Shown: positions 9,886 through 18,169, counted from the first letter of the stretch. The stretch is DNA of 64,000 nt from Thiomicrorhabdus sp. 6S3-12 (GCF_017571475.1 NZ_JAGETW010000001.1:558001-622000); one strand, 5' to 3'. A program made the numbers and translations. The notes: a model not told the origin generated them from the sequence alone.

Positions 9886-10144
9886 TTTCGATCCCTCTAT
9901 TGGCAAATTCGACCTGGGTAATACGGTCGGTCAAAGTGTTACGCTCAAACAAAAACCAGATGCCCGTAGGACGGTGGTACCACCACTCTTTCAAGGTTTG
10001 CGGCGCGCCATTGCGGTAAAAAACATAGTCCGTCCACGCCTTTTCCGAAACGCTTTCCTGATCCGGCTCTTTTTCCAGTCGGCCACCGTAAGTGAACTCG
10101 CTCAGCGCCCGGCGCCCCAAACTCGGACAAGTAACAAATTTCAT
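9875..10144 (-). CDS. mgdB: N-methylglutamate dehydrogenase delta-type subunit (SoxD-like)
   Basis: Small 89-residue SoxD-family subunit. Family features are the start FVTCPSLGRRALSEFTYGG and the middle WTDYVFYRNGAPQTLKEWWYH. In bacterial sarcosine oxidases the equivalent N-terminus is CPxCG, part of a zinc site; here the second Cys is replaced (CPSLG), so zinc binding is probably lost. It sits between mgdA and mgdC with 21 and -11 base spacing. Confidence 0.85.
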   Translation of the reverse strand: MKFVTCPSLGRRALSEFTYGGRLEKEPDQESVSEKAWTDYVFYRNGAPQTLKEWWYHRPTGIWFLFERNTLTDRITQVEFANRGIENEA

Positions 10145-10165
10145 AACTCTTCTCCTGCGCTTCGC

Positions 10166-11407
10166 TTAATGCCCGACCGAGGCCGCGCCTTTTTCGCCGA
10201 CCAGTTTGAAGTCTGCGTAGCGCGACAGGCTGAACGGTTTAATGAGTTCGTGCGGCGTATCGTTGGCCACGGTATAAGCCATGGTCTTTCCGCTGACAGG
10301 CGTTGCCTTGAAGCCCCAGGTTCCCCAGCCGGCATCGAGATAGAAGCCTTCCACATCGGTTTTACCCATAATCGGCGCAAAATCCGGCGTGATATCGCTC
10401 ATCCCCGCCCACTGGCGCATAATTTTGAGGCGGCTGGTAAACGGAAACAGGTCCATCATCTGATCGGTCAGACCTTCGACAAAATCGAGTGTTGAACGTG
10501 TCGAATGCAACTCCGCCGGATCGACGGAGGCTCCCATGACCAGCTCGCCGCGTGAAGACTGGCTGACATACACATGCAGGCTTCCGGACACTACAATCGT
10601 GTCCATAAAAGGTTTCACCGGCTCGGTGACACAAGCCTGCAGAGGGAAAATCTCGATTGGCGTCTCGATCTCCAGCATCTCGGTAATTCTCGGCGTCGAT
10701 CCCGCCACCATGGAAATCACCTTCTTGGCTTCGACAAAGCCGCGATCGGTTTCCACTCCGACCACTTTCCCGCCTTTGGTTTTAATATCCGTGACCCGGG
10801 TTTTCTGATGAATCTCGACACCGCGCTGTTGCGCGCCCCGAGCATAGCCCCAAGCCACCGCATCATGACGGGCAACCGACCCCGGTGCGTGATAAAGCGC
10901 GCCCATAACGGGATGCTGCCCGTTACAGCTCATATCCATATAGGGCACTTCTTTTTGAATCGTTTCGACATCGACCACTTCACTGTCGATGCCATGATGC
11001 TTATTGACCTCGGCACGCCATCTCATGGTACGCATCGCACTATCCGTGTGCGCCAAAGTGAAGTGCCCGCGTGTCGAATAGAAGATATTCAAATCGAAGT
11101 CGTCGCTCAGATCTTCAAACAGCTTCAGACTCTCGTCGTAGAACTTCACCCCTTCGGAAGTCAGGTAGTTGGAGCGCACGATCGTGGTATTTCGGCCGGT
11201 GTTTCCGCCGCCGATATACCCCTGCTCAAGCACAGCGACATTGGTGATACCGTGCTCTTTCGCAAGGTAGTAGGCGCAGGCCATACCATGGCCTCCGCCG
11301 CCGATAATGACCACGTCATAGGCTTTTTTCAGCGGAGTTTCATCGGGAAAAAAACGCGGCTCGTCTTCGGATTTTTTCCAGGCATATTTAAGTAATCTGA
11401 GCGGCAT
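10166..11407 (-). CDS. mgdA: N-methylglutamate dehydrogenase beta subunit (SoxB-like FAD protein)
   Basis: 413 residues, a DAO/SoxB-type flavoprotein. The FAD-binding dinucleotide motif is DVVIIGGGGHGMACAYYLAKE (about residues 30-50). GGGNTGRNTTIVRSNY is the family segment around the flavin attachment region, and GWGTWGFKATPVSGK near the C-terminus is conserved in SoxB. This subunit oxidises the N-methyl group of N-methylglutamate; the C1 product is passed to the alpha subunit. It follows purU by 9 bases, and the order A-B-C-D equals soxB-D-A-G. Sarcosine is an alternative substrate, but the adjacent gmaS and mgs genes favour N-methylglutamate. Confidence 0.9.
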   Translation of the reverse strand: MPLRLLKYAWKKSEDEPRFFPDETPLKKAYDVVIIGGGGHGMACAYYLAKEHGITNVAVLEQGYIGGGNTGRNTTIVRSNYLTSEGVKFYDESLKLFEDLSDDFDLNIFYSTRGHFTLAHTDSAMRTMRWRAEVNKHHGIDSEVVDVETIQKEVPYMDMSCNGQHPVMGALYHAPGSVARHDAVAWGYARGAQQRGVEIHQKTRVTDIKTKGGKVVGVETDRGFVEAKKVISMVAGSTPRITEMLEIETPIEIFPLQACVTEPVKPFMDTIVVSGSLHVYVSQSSRGELVMGASVDPAELHSTRSTLDFVEGLTDQMMDLFPFTSRLKIMRQWAGMSDITPDFAPIMGKTDVEGFYLDAGWGTWGFKATPVSGKTMAYTVANDTPHELIKPFSLSRYADFKLVGEKGAASVGH

Positions 11408-11416
11408 TCCAGTCTC

Positions 11417-12268
11417 CTAAGCAAACACGACAGTCTTGTTGCCATGCACTAACACACGATCTTCCAAGTGGTATTTCAAACCTCGTGCCAAGACGTTTTT
11501 CTCGACGTCTTTTCCGAGCACCACCATCTGTTCCGCCGATTCGCTATGCGAAACGCGGGTCACGTCCTGTTCAATAATCGGTCCGGCGTCCAGATCCTGG
11601 GTCACGTAGTGACAGGTCGCCCCGATCAGCTTGACCCCGCGCACGAATGCCTGATGGTATGGCTTGGCACCGATGAAAGACGGCAAAAAGCTGTGATGAA
11701 TATTGATGATCTGACCGGGATATTTTTCGCACAGCGCCGGCGGGATAATCTGCATATAGCGCGCCAGCACAATCGTATCCGCTTCGTAATGTTCGACCCA
11801 CTTGACCACTTCGGCAAATGCCTGCGGCTTGTTATCCGGTGTAACCGGAATATGGATATAAGGAATACCGTGCCATTCGACCAGCGCTTTCATATCCAGA
11901 TGGTTGGAAATCACACATGGAATATCGCAGCCCAATTCGCCGCTGCTCCAGCGATAAAGTAAGTCGGCCAGACAGTGATCCTGTTTACTGACCATCAGTA
12001 AAACGCGTTTTTTGACGCAGGTTGAGTTCAACTGCCACTTCATCTCAAACTCTTCGGCAATTTTCGAGAAGCCTTCCCGAAACGCCTCATCCGAGATTTG
12101 AATATCGGTAATTTCATTGCGCATAAAGAACATTCCGGAATGCGCATCCGCATGATGATTGGCTTCCGAGATCATGCAATTGTTTTCTGCGAGAAACGCC
12201 GAAACCTTGGCGACAATCCCCACTCGATCCGGGCATGAAATCGTTAGAACATAAGAATTTTTTTCCAT
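11417..12268 (-). CDS. purU: Formyltetrahydrofolate deformylase PurU
   Basis: 283 residues: an N-terminal ACT domain (about 6-80), then a formyltransferase-fold hydrolase domain. The catalytic set is visible as INIHHSFLPSFIGAKPYHQA (Asn, His) and THYV-like CHYVTQDLDAGPII (Asp). It hydrolyses 10-formyl-THF to formate and THF. It is the first gene of the methylamine operon; AGAGGAAAA precedes the ATG. With FolD at the other end of the operon it turns the methyl carbon of methylamine into formate and regenerates THF. Confidence 0.95.
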   Translation of the reverse strand: MEKNSYVLTISCPDRVGIVAKVSAFLAENNCMISEANHHADAHSGMFFMRNEITDIQISDEAFREGFSKIAEEFEMKWQLNSTCVKKRVLLMVSKQDHCLADLLYRWSSGELGCDIPCVISNHLDMKALVEWHGIPYIHIPVTPDNKPQAFAEVVKWVEHYEADTIVLARYMQIIPPALCEKYPGQIINIHHSFLPSFIGAKPYHQAFVRGVKLIGATCHYVTQDLDAGPIIEQDVTRVSHSESAEQMVVLGKDVEKNVLARGLKYHLEDRVLVHGNKTVVFA

Positions 12269-12301
12269 TTAAAGTTTTCCTCTCAAGAAACTTTGATTCA
12301 C

Positions 12302-12330
12302 ATATTAAACAATTCATTTTTTCATGACAA
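12302..12330 (-). promoter_or_regulatory. Sigma-70 type promoter of the methylamine operon
   Basis: On the minus strand, TTGTCA (-35) and TAATAT (-10) are separated by exactly 17 bases. The predicted start of transcription is about 27 bases before the purU ATG. No other promoter-like gap exists downstream in the ten-gene operon. Confidence 0.65.
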
Positions 12331-12724
12331 GAACTTTTTTTTAACTTTAGTAATTATTTTTTAGTATCGGGAAACCTTTAGCCTCAGACAGCAGGTCTGC
12401 GGCACACAAAAATGGCTATAACCAATAAAGAGAGGAACCAGGAAGCGAAAACAGAAAGCGCGTCCCGCCGACCGACATCAGAGCGGATTTGAATTAAATA
12501 CAGCGAACAACTCCCGCCACAGGGAAGCGGTTATAAAAACAGACAGCGACACAGCGCCGACGCATGTAAAGAAAACAGAAGAAGATGAGTGACTATCAGC
12601 CTGTGGCGGTCACTTACAAGATATACAGATTTTGAGGTTTTAAGTTTTAGAACCTGAACCTGCAAAGGCAACCAAGCCTTGCAGGAGAGAAGACGCAAGA
12701 ATGCATGCAGATCGAATTTTTATG
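12331..12724. other. Non-coding region between the iron transporter and the methylamine operon
   Basis: About 390 bases with no supported open frame. The promoter-proximal part is A/T rich; the rest is purine-rich on the plus strand. Apart from the hairpin at 12659-12685, no riboswitch fold or operator was recognised. It was checked specifically for glycine and folate riboswitch signatures. Confidence 0.6.
12659..12685 (-). terminator. Stem-loop after fbpC
   Basis: CCTGCAAGGC pairs with GCCTTTGCAGG (one bulged base) around a six-base loop, about 40 bases past the fbpC stop on the minus strand. It lacks a T run, so it may be a 3' end stabiliser or a weak terminator. Confidence 0.45.
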
Positions 12725-13780
12725 CTATTCGCCCGAGAGTGCTTTTGGAAAGACCACGGCATGATCCATTTCCAGCTTAATACCGATTTTGGAGCCGACC
12801 GGATGGTCGTGATGAGACTGACTCATACACATTACCTTTTCGCCGCTCGGCAGCTTCAGGGTAAACAGGAAATGCGAACCGCGAAATGCGCGGTTGACCA
12901 CTTCCAGCTTCCAGTCACTGCTATCGTCATGAATAATGTCGTCCGGACGAACCAGAACCGAGACTTCCTCACCGGATTCAGTACCGAAAGGCAGATGCGT
13001 TTTTAAGAGGCCAAGCTCGGTGTGCACCGCGCGGCAATCGCAGACACGGCCGCTGATTAACGAACCCTGGCCGATAAAATCGGCAATAAACGGATGCAGA
13101 GGCTGATGATAGAGATTATAGGGCGTATCCCATTGCAGAAGCCTGCCGTCCTTAAGAACGCCCACCGAGTCGGCCATCGCAAAGGCTTCATTCTGATTAT
13201 GCGTGACCATCAGGGCGCTGATGCCCTCAGACTTCAAAATTCCGCGAACCTCTCTGGCCAGCGATTCGCGCAACTCGACATCCAACCCGGAAAACGGCTC
13301 ATCCATCAACAGCATCGTCGGGCGCGGTGCCAAAGCTCTGGCCAAAGCGATGCGCTGCTGCTGGCCTCCCGAGAGCTGATGCGGATAACGATCACCGACA
13401 TGCGGCAGGCCGATCAACTCCAGCAGCTGCTGAATCCGCTCGCGCTTCAGCGCTGCCGGAAACTTATCCAGACCGAAAGCGATATTGTCGTACACAGTCA
13501 TGTGCGGAAAGAGCGCATAATCCTGAAAAACCATGCCGATCTTGCGCTTCTCAGTCGGTACATTCACCTTGTCCGACGCCATTAACGTCTCGCCAATACG
13601 GATTTCACCTCCGCTCGGTGCATGCAGCCCGGCGATCGTCCGCAGCAAAGTGGTTTTTCCGCAGCCGCTGGGGCCGAGCAGGCAACCGATTTCGCCCTCG
13701 CGTAACCTGAGATCGATACGGTTCACCACTGTATGCGCCTGGTGGCTGGCTTGGACTTGATGAAGATTCAATTCAGGCAT
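12725..13780 (-). CDS. fbpC: Ferric iron ABC transporter ATP-binding protein
   Basis: 351 residues. Nucleotide-binding domain with Walker A GPSGCGKTT, signature LSGGQQQR and Walker B MLLMDEPF, followed by a C-terminal TOBE-like region (about 235-350), as usual for FbpC/PotA-type ATPases. The start overlaps the fbpB stop by 8 bases. It is the last gene of a binding protein, permease, ATPase operon. Ferric iron is the substrate by family and by the Fur-type box in front of the operon. Confidence 0.92.
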   Translation of the reverse strand: MPELNLHQVQASHQAHTVVNRIDLRLREGEIGCLLGPSGCGKTTLLRTIAGLHAPSGGEIRIGETLMASDKVNVPTEKRKIGMVFQDYALFPHMTVYDNIAFGLDKFPAALKRERIQQLLELIGLPHVGDRYPHQLSGGQQQRIALARALAPRPTMLLMDEPFSGLDVELRESLAREVRGILKSEGISALMVTHNQNEAFAMADSVGVLKDGRLLQWDTPYNLYHQPLHPFIADFIGQGSLISGRVCDCRAVHTELGLLKTHLPFGTESGEEVSVLVRPDDIIHDDSSDWKLEVVNRAFRGSHFLFTLKLPSGEKVMCMSQSHHDHPVGSKIGIKLEMDHAVVFPKALSGE

Positions 13781-15398
13781 GAGATTTATCCATTAACTTA
13801 CTTAAGATAATAACCGGAATCAGGCCGGTAAGCACAATCAGCAGAGCCGGCAGACCGGCGTCGGCAAGCCGCTCATCCGCAGCCATTTCATAAGCACGGA
13901 TCGACAAAGTATCAAAATTGAACGGTCGCAGGATCAGCGTCGTCGGCAGTTCCTTCAAAACCTCGACAAACACCAGAATCAAAGCGGTCAGCAGACTGGT
14001 TTTCATTAAAGGCAGATGAATACGTCCGAGAATATTCCATGAAGAGGCGCCGAGCGTACGGGCCGAATCATCCATACTCGGCTTGATGCGCTGCAGACCG
14101 GATTCCACCGACTGCAAAGAGACCGACAGAAAACGCACGCTGTAGGCAAACACCAGTGCGAACAAAGTCCCCGAGAGCAACAGTCCGGTGGAAATCTGAT
14201 AGTTTTCAAAAAAGAAATCGTCAATCGTTTTATCCAGCCACGCCAATGGAATCAGAATCGCGATCGCCAAGACCGTTCCCGGAACCGCATACCCAAGATG
14301 CGCCAGCTGAACCGTCTGCGCAACGGTTTTATTGGCACTGATCCGCTTGGCGTAGGCCAGAATCACCGCCAGAATCACCGCCACAACTGCCGTAATGAAA
14401 GCGAGTGAGAAGCTGTTCCAGGCCAATTCAAAGAATTCGTTGTTCCAGCCGGTCTCGGCGGTGGTAACCGTCCAATACAGCAACTGACCGCTCGGCACCA
14501 CAAACCCGAACAGAATCGGCAGGAAGCAGACCGCAAACGCCGCCATGCCGCGACGGCCGGAAAGCGCTACCCGCTCAAGCGCATCGCCTTTCGCATGCCC
14601 GCCAAAATAGCGCTGCTGTTTACGCGACCAGCGTTCAACCAGAATCAAAACGCCGACAAAAGCCAGCAGAACCAGCGACAGCTGCACCGCCGTTGAGGTA
14701 TCGCCCAACCCGGACCAGGTTCTGTAGATCCCGGTGGTAAAGGTATCCACCCCGAAATGCTGCACAGCCCCGAAATCGGCCAGCGTTTCCATCAGCGCCA
14801 GAGTCACGCCGGCGATGATCGCCGGTCTGGCCATCGGCAGAGCGATACGCAAGAAACTTTTATAAGGACCTGCGCCCAGAGTACGACTGACCTCAAGGGC
14901 ATGCTGACTGGCTCCGCCGAAAGCGCTGCGACTGAGCAGATAAACATAAGGATATAAAACGAACGAGAACAGCAGAATAGCACCGCCTACCGAGCGGATT
15001 TCCGGAAACCAGAGCGAGATACCATTGCCGAACGTCTCTCTGAGTGCCGACTGAACCGGCCCTTCGAACTCCAAGAGCCCGGTATAGGTGTAAGAACTGA
15101 TATAGGCCGGCATTGCCAAAGGCAGCAGTAGCGCCCAGTGCAGCCAGCGACTGCCGACGAACCGGTAATGACTGATCAACCAGGCGGCGGGCACCCCCAA
15201 CAACAGGGTGCCGGAAGCCACCCCGATCATCAGAAGGATCGAGTTCAGGATATAGTCGGGCAGCAGCGTATCCATCAGATGCTGCCAGTTATTGCCTCCT
15301 GACTCAAAAACAAAAGAGACCAGCACCCAGATGGGTGTGGTCATCACTAATGCAATCAGAATGGTAATAAGAAGCCAAAGTCTTGGCGATTTTGTCAT
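13773..15398 (-). CDS. fbpB: Ferric iron ABC transporter permease (fused double permease)
   Basis: 541 residues with two tandem inner-membrane permease units of about six segments each, the arrangement of FbpB/AfuB. EAA-type loops are seen as ALEVSRTLGAGPYKSFLRIALPMARPAI (first half) and DDSARTLGASSWNILGRIHLPLMK (second half). It lies between fbpA (44 bases upstream) and fbpC (overlapping). Confidence 0.92.
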   Translation of the reverse strand: MTKSPRLWLLITILIALVMTTPIWVLVSFVFESGGNNWQHLMDTLLPDYILNSILLMIGVASGTLLLGVPAAWLISHYRFVGSRWLHWALLLPLAMPAYISSYTYTGLLEFEGPVQSALRETFGNGISLWFPEIRSVGGAILLFSFVLYPYVYLLSRSAFGGASQHALEVSRTLGAGPYKSFLRIALPMARPAIIAGVTLALMETLADFGAVQHFGVDTFTTGIYRTWSGLGDTSTAVQLSLVLLAFVGVLILVERWSRKQQRYFGGHAKGDALERVALSGRRGMAAFAVCFLPILFGFVVPSGQLLYWTVTTAETGWNNEFFELAWNSFSLAFITAVVAVILAVILAYAKRISANKTVAQTVQLAHLGYAVPGTVLAIAILIPLAWLDKTIDDFFFENYQISTGLLLSGTLFALVFAYSVRFLSVSLQSVESGLQRIKPSMDDSARTLGASSWNILGRIHLPLMKTSLLTALILVFVEVLKELPTTLILRPFNFDTLSIRAYEMAADERLADAGLPALLIVLTGLIPVIILSKLMDKSHA

Positions 15399-15442
15399 AA
15401 ATTTCCCATTAAAAACCTATCCTGCAGAGAGTGCCTTTTTCC

Positions 15443-16477
15443 TTAACGCCAGCCTGCGCGATCCATAACCTTGACCGCAGCCGGGTTCAGCTCGCCCAGC
15501 TTGGAAAGATTCAAGCTGTCGCTATGGAAAGCTCCCCAGGATTTCAGGGTATCGCTGACCTGCACACCATCAAGAACCGGATATTCATTATTGGTTTCGG
15601 CATACCACTGCTGCGATTTTTCCGACAACAGGAATTTAATCAGCTTATTGGCGTTTGCGGTATTTTTCGACGATTTGGTAATGGCGATACCGCTAACATT
15701 AATATGCGTACCGCGATCTTGCTGATTTGGCCAGAAAACCGCGACCTTGTCTGCCGCCTGACGCTGCGCCTGATCCTTGCCGTTTAGCATCTGTCCCAGA
15801 TAATAGGTGTTCACGACTGCCAGATCACACTGTCCTGCCGCAACCGCCTTAACCTGATCGCGATCGCCGCCCTTTGGCTTACGCGCCAGATTCTTCACCA
15901 ATCCCTCGGCCCATTGCGCCGTTTTTTCCTCGCCTTGATGCGAGATCATCGACGCCACCAGCGACTGGTTATAGATATTGTTAGAAGAGCGGATACAGAT
16001 CTTATTTTGCCATTTTGGATCCGCAAGATCTTCATAGGTCGAAAGATCCTTTGGATCCACGCGGTCTTTAGCGTACACGACCACGCGAGCGCGAGTGGTC
16101 AGTCCGAGCCAGTAATTATCCTTATCCCGAAGATTCGCCGGAACCTTGTCCAAAAGTTCCCGGTCGATTTCGGCCTTCAGTACACCGGACTCTTTCGCCC
16201 GGTGCAAACGCCCTGCATCCGTCGTAATCAGAATATCGGCAGGCGAACGACGTCCTTCCGATTCAAGGCGTTTTAAGAGCGCGTCCGCTTTACTAGTAAT
16301 CAGATTAACCGTAATCCCGCTTTCTTTGGAAAACTCGTCCAGCAAAGGCTTTATCAACTGGGCCTTACGGGCAGAATAGACATTAACCACTTCTTCCGCA
16401 CTGGCCTGATGAACCGGCATCACCAGAGTCACCGCCATAAAAAGCGTACTGAACAGTGTAAAGTTAAATCGTTTCAT
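15443..16477 (-). CDS. fbpA: Periplasmic ferric iron-binding protein
   Basis: 344 residues with a Sec signal peptide (about residues 1-27, ending VHQASA before EEVVNVYSARK). The adjacent tyrosines in VNTYYLGQM are the iron ligands typical of FbpA/FutA. The start MKRFNFTL is used because AGGGAG lies 9 bases upstream; earlier Met codons have no suitable site. It is the first gene of the iron operon, with a Fur-like box about 75 bases upstream. Confidence 0.93.
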   Translation of the reverse strand: MKRFNFTLFSTLFMAVTLVMPVHQASAEEVVNVYSARKAQLIKPLLDEFSKESGITVNLITSKADALLKRLESEGRRSPADILITTDAGRLHRAKESGVLKAEIDRELLDKVPANLRDKDNYWLGLTTRARVVVYAKDRVDPKDLSTYEDLADPKWQNKICIRSSNNIYNQSLVASMISHQGEEKTAQWAEGLVKNLARKPKGGDRDQVKAVAAGQCDLAVVNTYYLGQMLNGKDQAQRQAADKVAVFWPNQQDRGTHINVSGIAITKSSKNTANANKLIKFLLSEKSQQWYAETNNEYPVLDGVQVSDTLKSWGAFHSDSLNLSKLGELNPAAVKVMDRAGWR

Positions 16478-16553
16478 CCGTTTCATCTCCCTGGGTGAAG
16501 TACCCTCTGTTTTTGAAGGAAGGACAAATATAAACCGAAACTCAACTGTAAAC

Positions 16554-16572
16554 AATAACAATTCTTATTATC
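16554..16572 (-). promoter_or_regulatory. Fur box upstream of fbpA
   Basis: On the minus strand GATAATAAGAATTGTTATT matches the 19-base Fur consensus at 14 positions. It lies in the A/T-rich control region about 75 bases before the fbpA start. Iron-dependent repression of fbpABC is inferred. Confidence 0.65.
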
Positions 16573-16680
16573 TTTGAATATTTTTTCTAGCTTAAGATAA
16601 TTGTAGGTGGATTATTAACAGAATCTACATACCTTAAGTAAAACAAAGGGTTACCGTCTTGGCTATGCGGATCGACAGAC

Positions 16681-16719
16681 AAAAAAAAAGCCTTTGAACC
16701 ACCAAATGGTTCAAAGGCT
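16681..16719 (-). terminator. Rho-independent terminator of cynS
   Basis: On the minus strand a perfect 12-base stem AGCCTTTGAACC with its complement and a 7-base loop is followed by nine T. It lies 40 bases after the cynS stop. Confidence 0.95.
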
Positions 16720-16758
16720 TACAAACAAAAACTAATTAAGGAGTTTTACAACAGTCTG

Positions 16759-17202
16759 TTACCAGGCTTTGTAAGGCAGGAACTTACCGTTCATGGTTAC
16801 CACAACACGGTCACCCAGCGGATTCTCTTCTTTATCGATATCCATAGAGAAATCGATCGCACTCATAATACCGTCGCCGAATTTTTCGTGAATCAACTCT
16901 TTCATAGTCGGACCGTAAACACCGACGATTTCGTATAGACGATAGATCAATGGATCTGTCGGAACCGCTTTTTCCCAGCTCTTATGCGGGAATGCCTGCA
17001 ATGCTTCTGCAACATCAGTCCCCAGACCTAGTAACTCTGCAACTTTTGTTGCCGGCTCTGCATCCAGGTGGTTCATACCTAAACAAGCAGAGGTGGTATA
17101 AACTTCACTTAGGCCTGCAGCCGCCGCGATATCAGTCCATCCAAGACCCTTCTCATTTTTAGCCAATACAATTGCTTCAGTCATTGCTACTTTAGTTAAC
17201 AT
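16759..17202 (-). CDS. cynS: Cyanase (cyanate hydratase)
   Basis: 147 residues. Cytosolic decameric enzyme that converts cyanate and bicarbonate to CO2 and carbamate, which decays to ammonia. The catalytic triad is visible as Arg88, Glu91 and Ser114 (RLYEIVGVYG and GDGIMSAIDF), offset by 8 from the E. coli numbering of Arg96, Glu99, Ser122. The N-terminal half is the helical domain with LAKNEKGLGWTDIA. GGGAG precedes the ATG by 8 bases. It is monocistronic with its own strong terminator, and is read from a sigma-54 promoter in the gap it shares with the divergent osmC-like operon. Confidence 0.97.
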   Translation of the reverse strand: MLTKVAMTEAIVLAKNEKGLGWTDIAAAAGLSEVYTTSACLGMNHLDAEPATKVAELLGLGTDVAEALQAFPHKSWEKAVPTDPLIYRLYEIVGVYGPTMKELIHEKFGDGIMSAIDFSMDIDKEENPLGDRVVVTMNGKFLPYKAW

Positions 17203-17251
17203 AGGTTTATCTCCCTCTTTGTATAAAATCGTTAAAAGCCCTGACCTTAAC

Positions 17252-17267
17252 GCATTTCTCGTGCCAA
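17252..17267 (-). promoter_or_regulatory. Sigma-54 promoter of cynS
   Basis: Minus strand TTGGCACGAGAAATGC: an intact TTGGCACG -24 element, then GC at -12 with exactly 10 bases between GG and GC. It lies about 50 bases before the cynS ATG and 91 bases from the palindrome at 17348. Confidence 0.85.
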
Positions 17268-17347
17268 CTCTTTAGGAAGACTTATAACCTACTGTTTTTT
17301 ATAAAGTTTATTAATATTCCCTCAGTCTCTTACGCCCTTTATTGCCT

Positions 17348-17364
17348 ACATTGTCAGACAATGT
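17348..17364. promoter_or_regulatory. Palindromic activator site shared by two sigma-54 promoters
   Basis: ACATTGTCAGACAATGT has perfect 8-base arms around one centre base. Its core TTGT-N3-ACAA recurs upstream of the porin promoter (22930-22942), and a close form occurs upstream of the first ABC operon (28315-28324). Distance to both GG elements (91 and 121 bases) suits a bacterial enhancer-binding protein. Confidence 0.7.
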
Positions 17365-17475
17365 CTATCAATCAATAATCCAAACCTTACATTTGTATTT
17401 AATTGTAACTATTTGTAACCATTCAAAAAAACACAAATTTAATAAACTGTTGAAAATTAAGCGTTTTTAAATTTT

Positions 17476-17490
17476 TGGTATTCCGGACGC
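17476..17490 (+). promoter_or_regulatory. Probable sigma-54 promoter of the osmC-like operon
   Basis: TGGTATTCCGGACGC on the plus strand has GG and GC 10 bases apart, though the bases after GG deviate from CACG. It would start transcription near 17501, about 60 bases before the ATG. Confidence 0.6.
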
Positions 17491-17501
17491 TATGTGTAAA
17501 G

Positions 17502-17523
17502 CATATTTCACAGTCGAAATATG
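17502..17523 (+). repeat. Inverted repeat at the predicted transcript 5' end
   Basis: CATATTTC and GAAATATG, perfect 8-base arms around ACAGTC. It starts almost exactly where the sigma-54 transcript should begin, so it could form a 5' stem-loop in the mRNA or be an operator. Confidence 0.6.
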
Positions 17524-17563
17524 ACTTTGTAAAACCTTGAAAATTCCAATTAGGAGAAAAAAA

Positions 17564-18106
17564 ATGTCTGATGCAGCAGTAGTTATTCCATCATGCCTAC
17601 GTCCAATCGATACTGACGGTCTAAACAAACTGGGTGAAGCGGGTAAAGCAGATCCAAATGCCGTTAAAACTCTAAAATCAAAAACCGTTCTAGAAGGCCA
17701 GTTCAAAAACTATAACTACATTCGCGACCTTCCTGCGATTGTTGTTGATGAACCACCTGGACTACTTGGTGAAGATACTGCACCAAACCCTTCTGAAATG
17801 GCGCTACTTTCTTTGGGTTCATGTCTATCTGTTGGTGTACAGGCGAACGCAACCAACCAGGGCATCCCGCTAACCAAACTGGAAGTTGCACTTGAAGGTG
17901 ACATCAACATCACTGCGGTTTGGGGTACTGGTGACCTTGATCCTAACAAACCTCTAGGTGTAACTGAAGTACGCGCTTTCTTCACAATCGAATCTCCTGG
18001 TACGCCTAAAGAGAAGCTTGAAGAGCTTGTCGCACACGCAATGAAATGGTCTCCAGTAGCTAACACCTACCTGAACCAAGTCAAAATGTCAGGCGAATTA
18101 GTCTAA
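17564..18106 (+). CDS. OsmC family protein
   Basis: 180 residues of the OsmC/Ohr-like fold: an N-terminal strand region, then PNPSEMALLSLGSCLSVGVQANATNQG, the family helix bearing the conserved Cys of the redox site. A C-terminal region with LEELVAHAMKWSPVANTYLN follows. Many relatives reduce organic peroxides using two Cys. Here the second (resolving) Cys is not obvious: CLRP near residue 11 is the only other Cys, so peroxidase activity is uncertain. The start follows AGGAG by 7 bases. It is the first gene of a three-gene sigma-54 operon divergent from cyanase. Confidence 0.88.
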   Translation: MSDAAVVIPSCLRPIDTDGLNKLGEAGKADPNAVKTLKSKTVLEGQFKNYNYIRDLPAIVVDEPPGLLGEDTAPNPSEMALLSLGSCLSVGVQANATNQGIPLTKLEVALEGDINITAVWGTGDLDPNKPLGVTEVRAFFTIESPGTPKEKLEELVAHAMKWSPVANTYLNQVKMSGELV

Positions 18107-18169
18107 ACACGATTTAGTTTGTGTACCGGGATTCAATTACCGGTACACAAAATTCATAAGGAGATCATC

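Larger units (their letters stand above)
17203..17563. other. Divergent control region between cynS and the osmC-like operon
   Basis: About 360 A/T-rich bases with no coding capacity. It holds two sigma-54 promoters facing outwards, a shared 17-base palindrome roughly 90 and 120 bases from them, and an inverted repeat at the predicted 5' end of the osmC-like transcript. Each is listed separately. Confidence 0.8.

Noticed and set aside
12411-12600. GG-N10-GC match (CGGTCGGCGGGACGC) on the minus strand before purU
   Set aside because: Lacks the TGG of a real -24 element, is far from the gene, and a better sigma-70 promoter is closer.
12331-12724. Riboswitch upstream of purU
   Set aside because: The gap before purU was read on both strands for glycine or folate riboswitch cores. 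Only one hairpin near the fbpC end was found; the leader after the good sigma-70 promoter is too short (about 27 bases).
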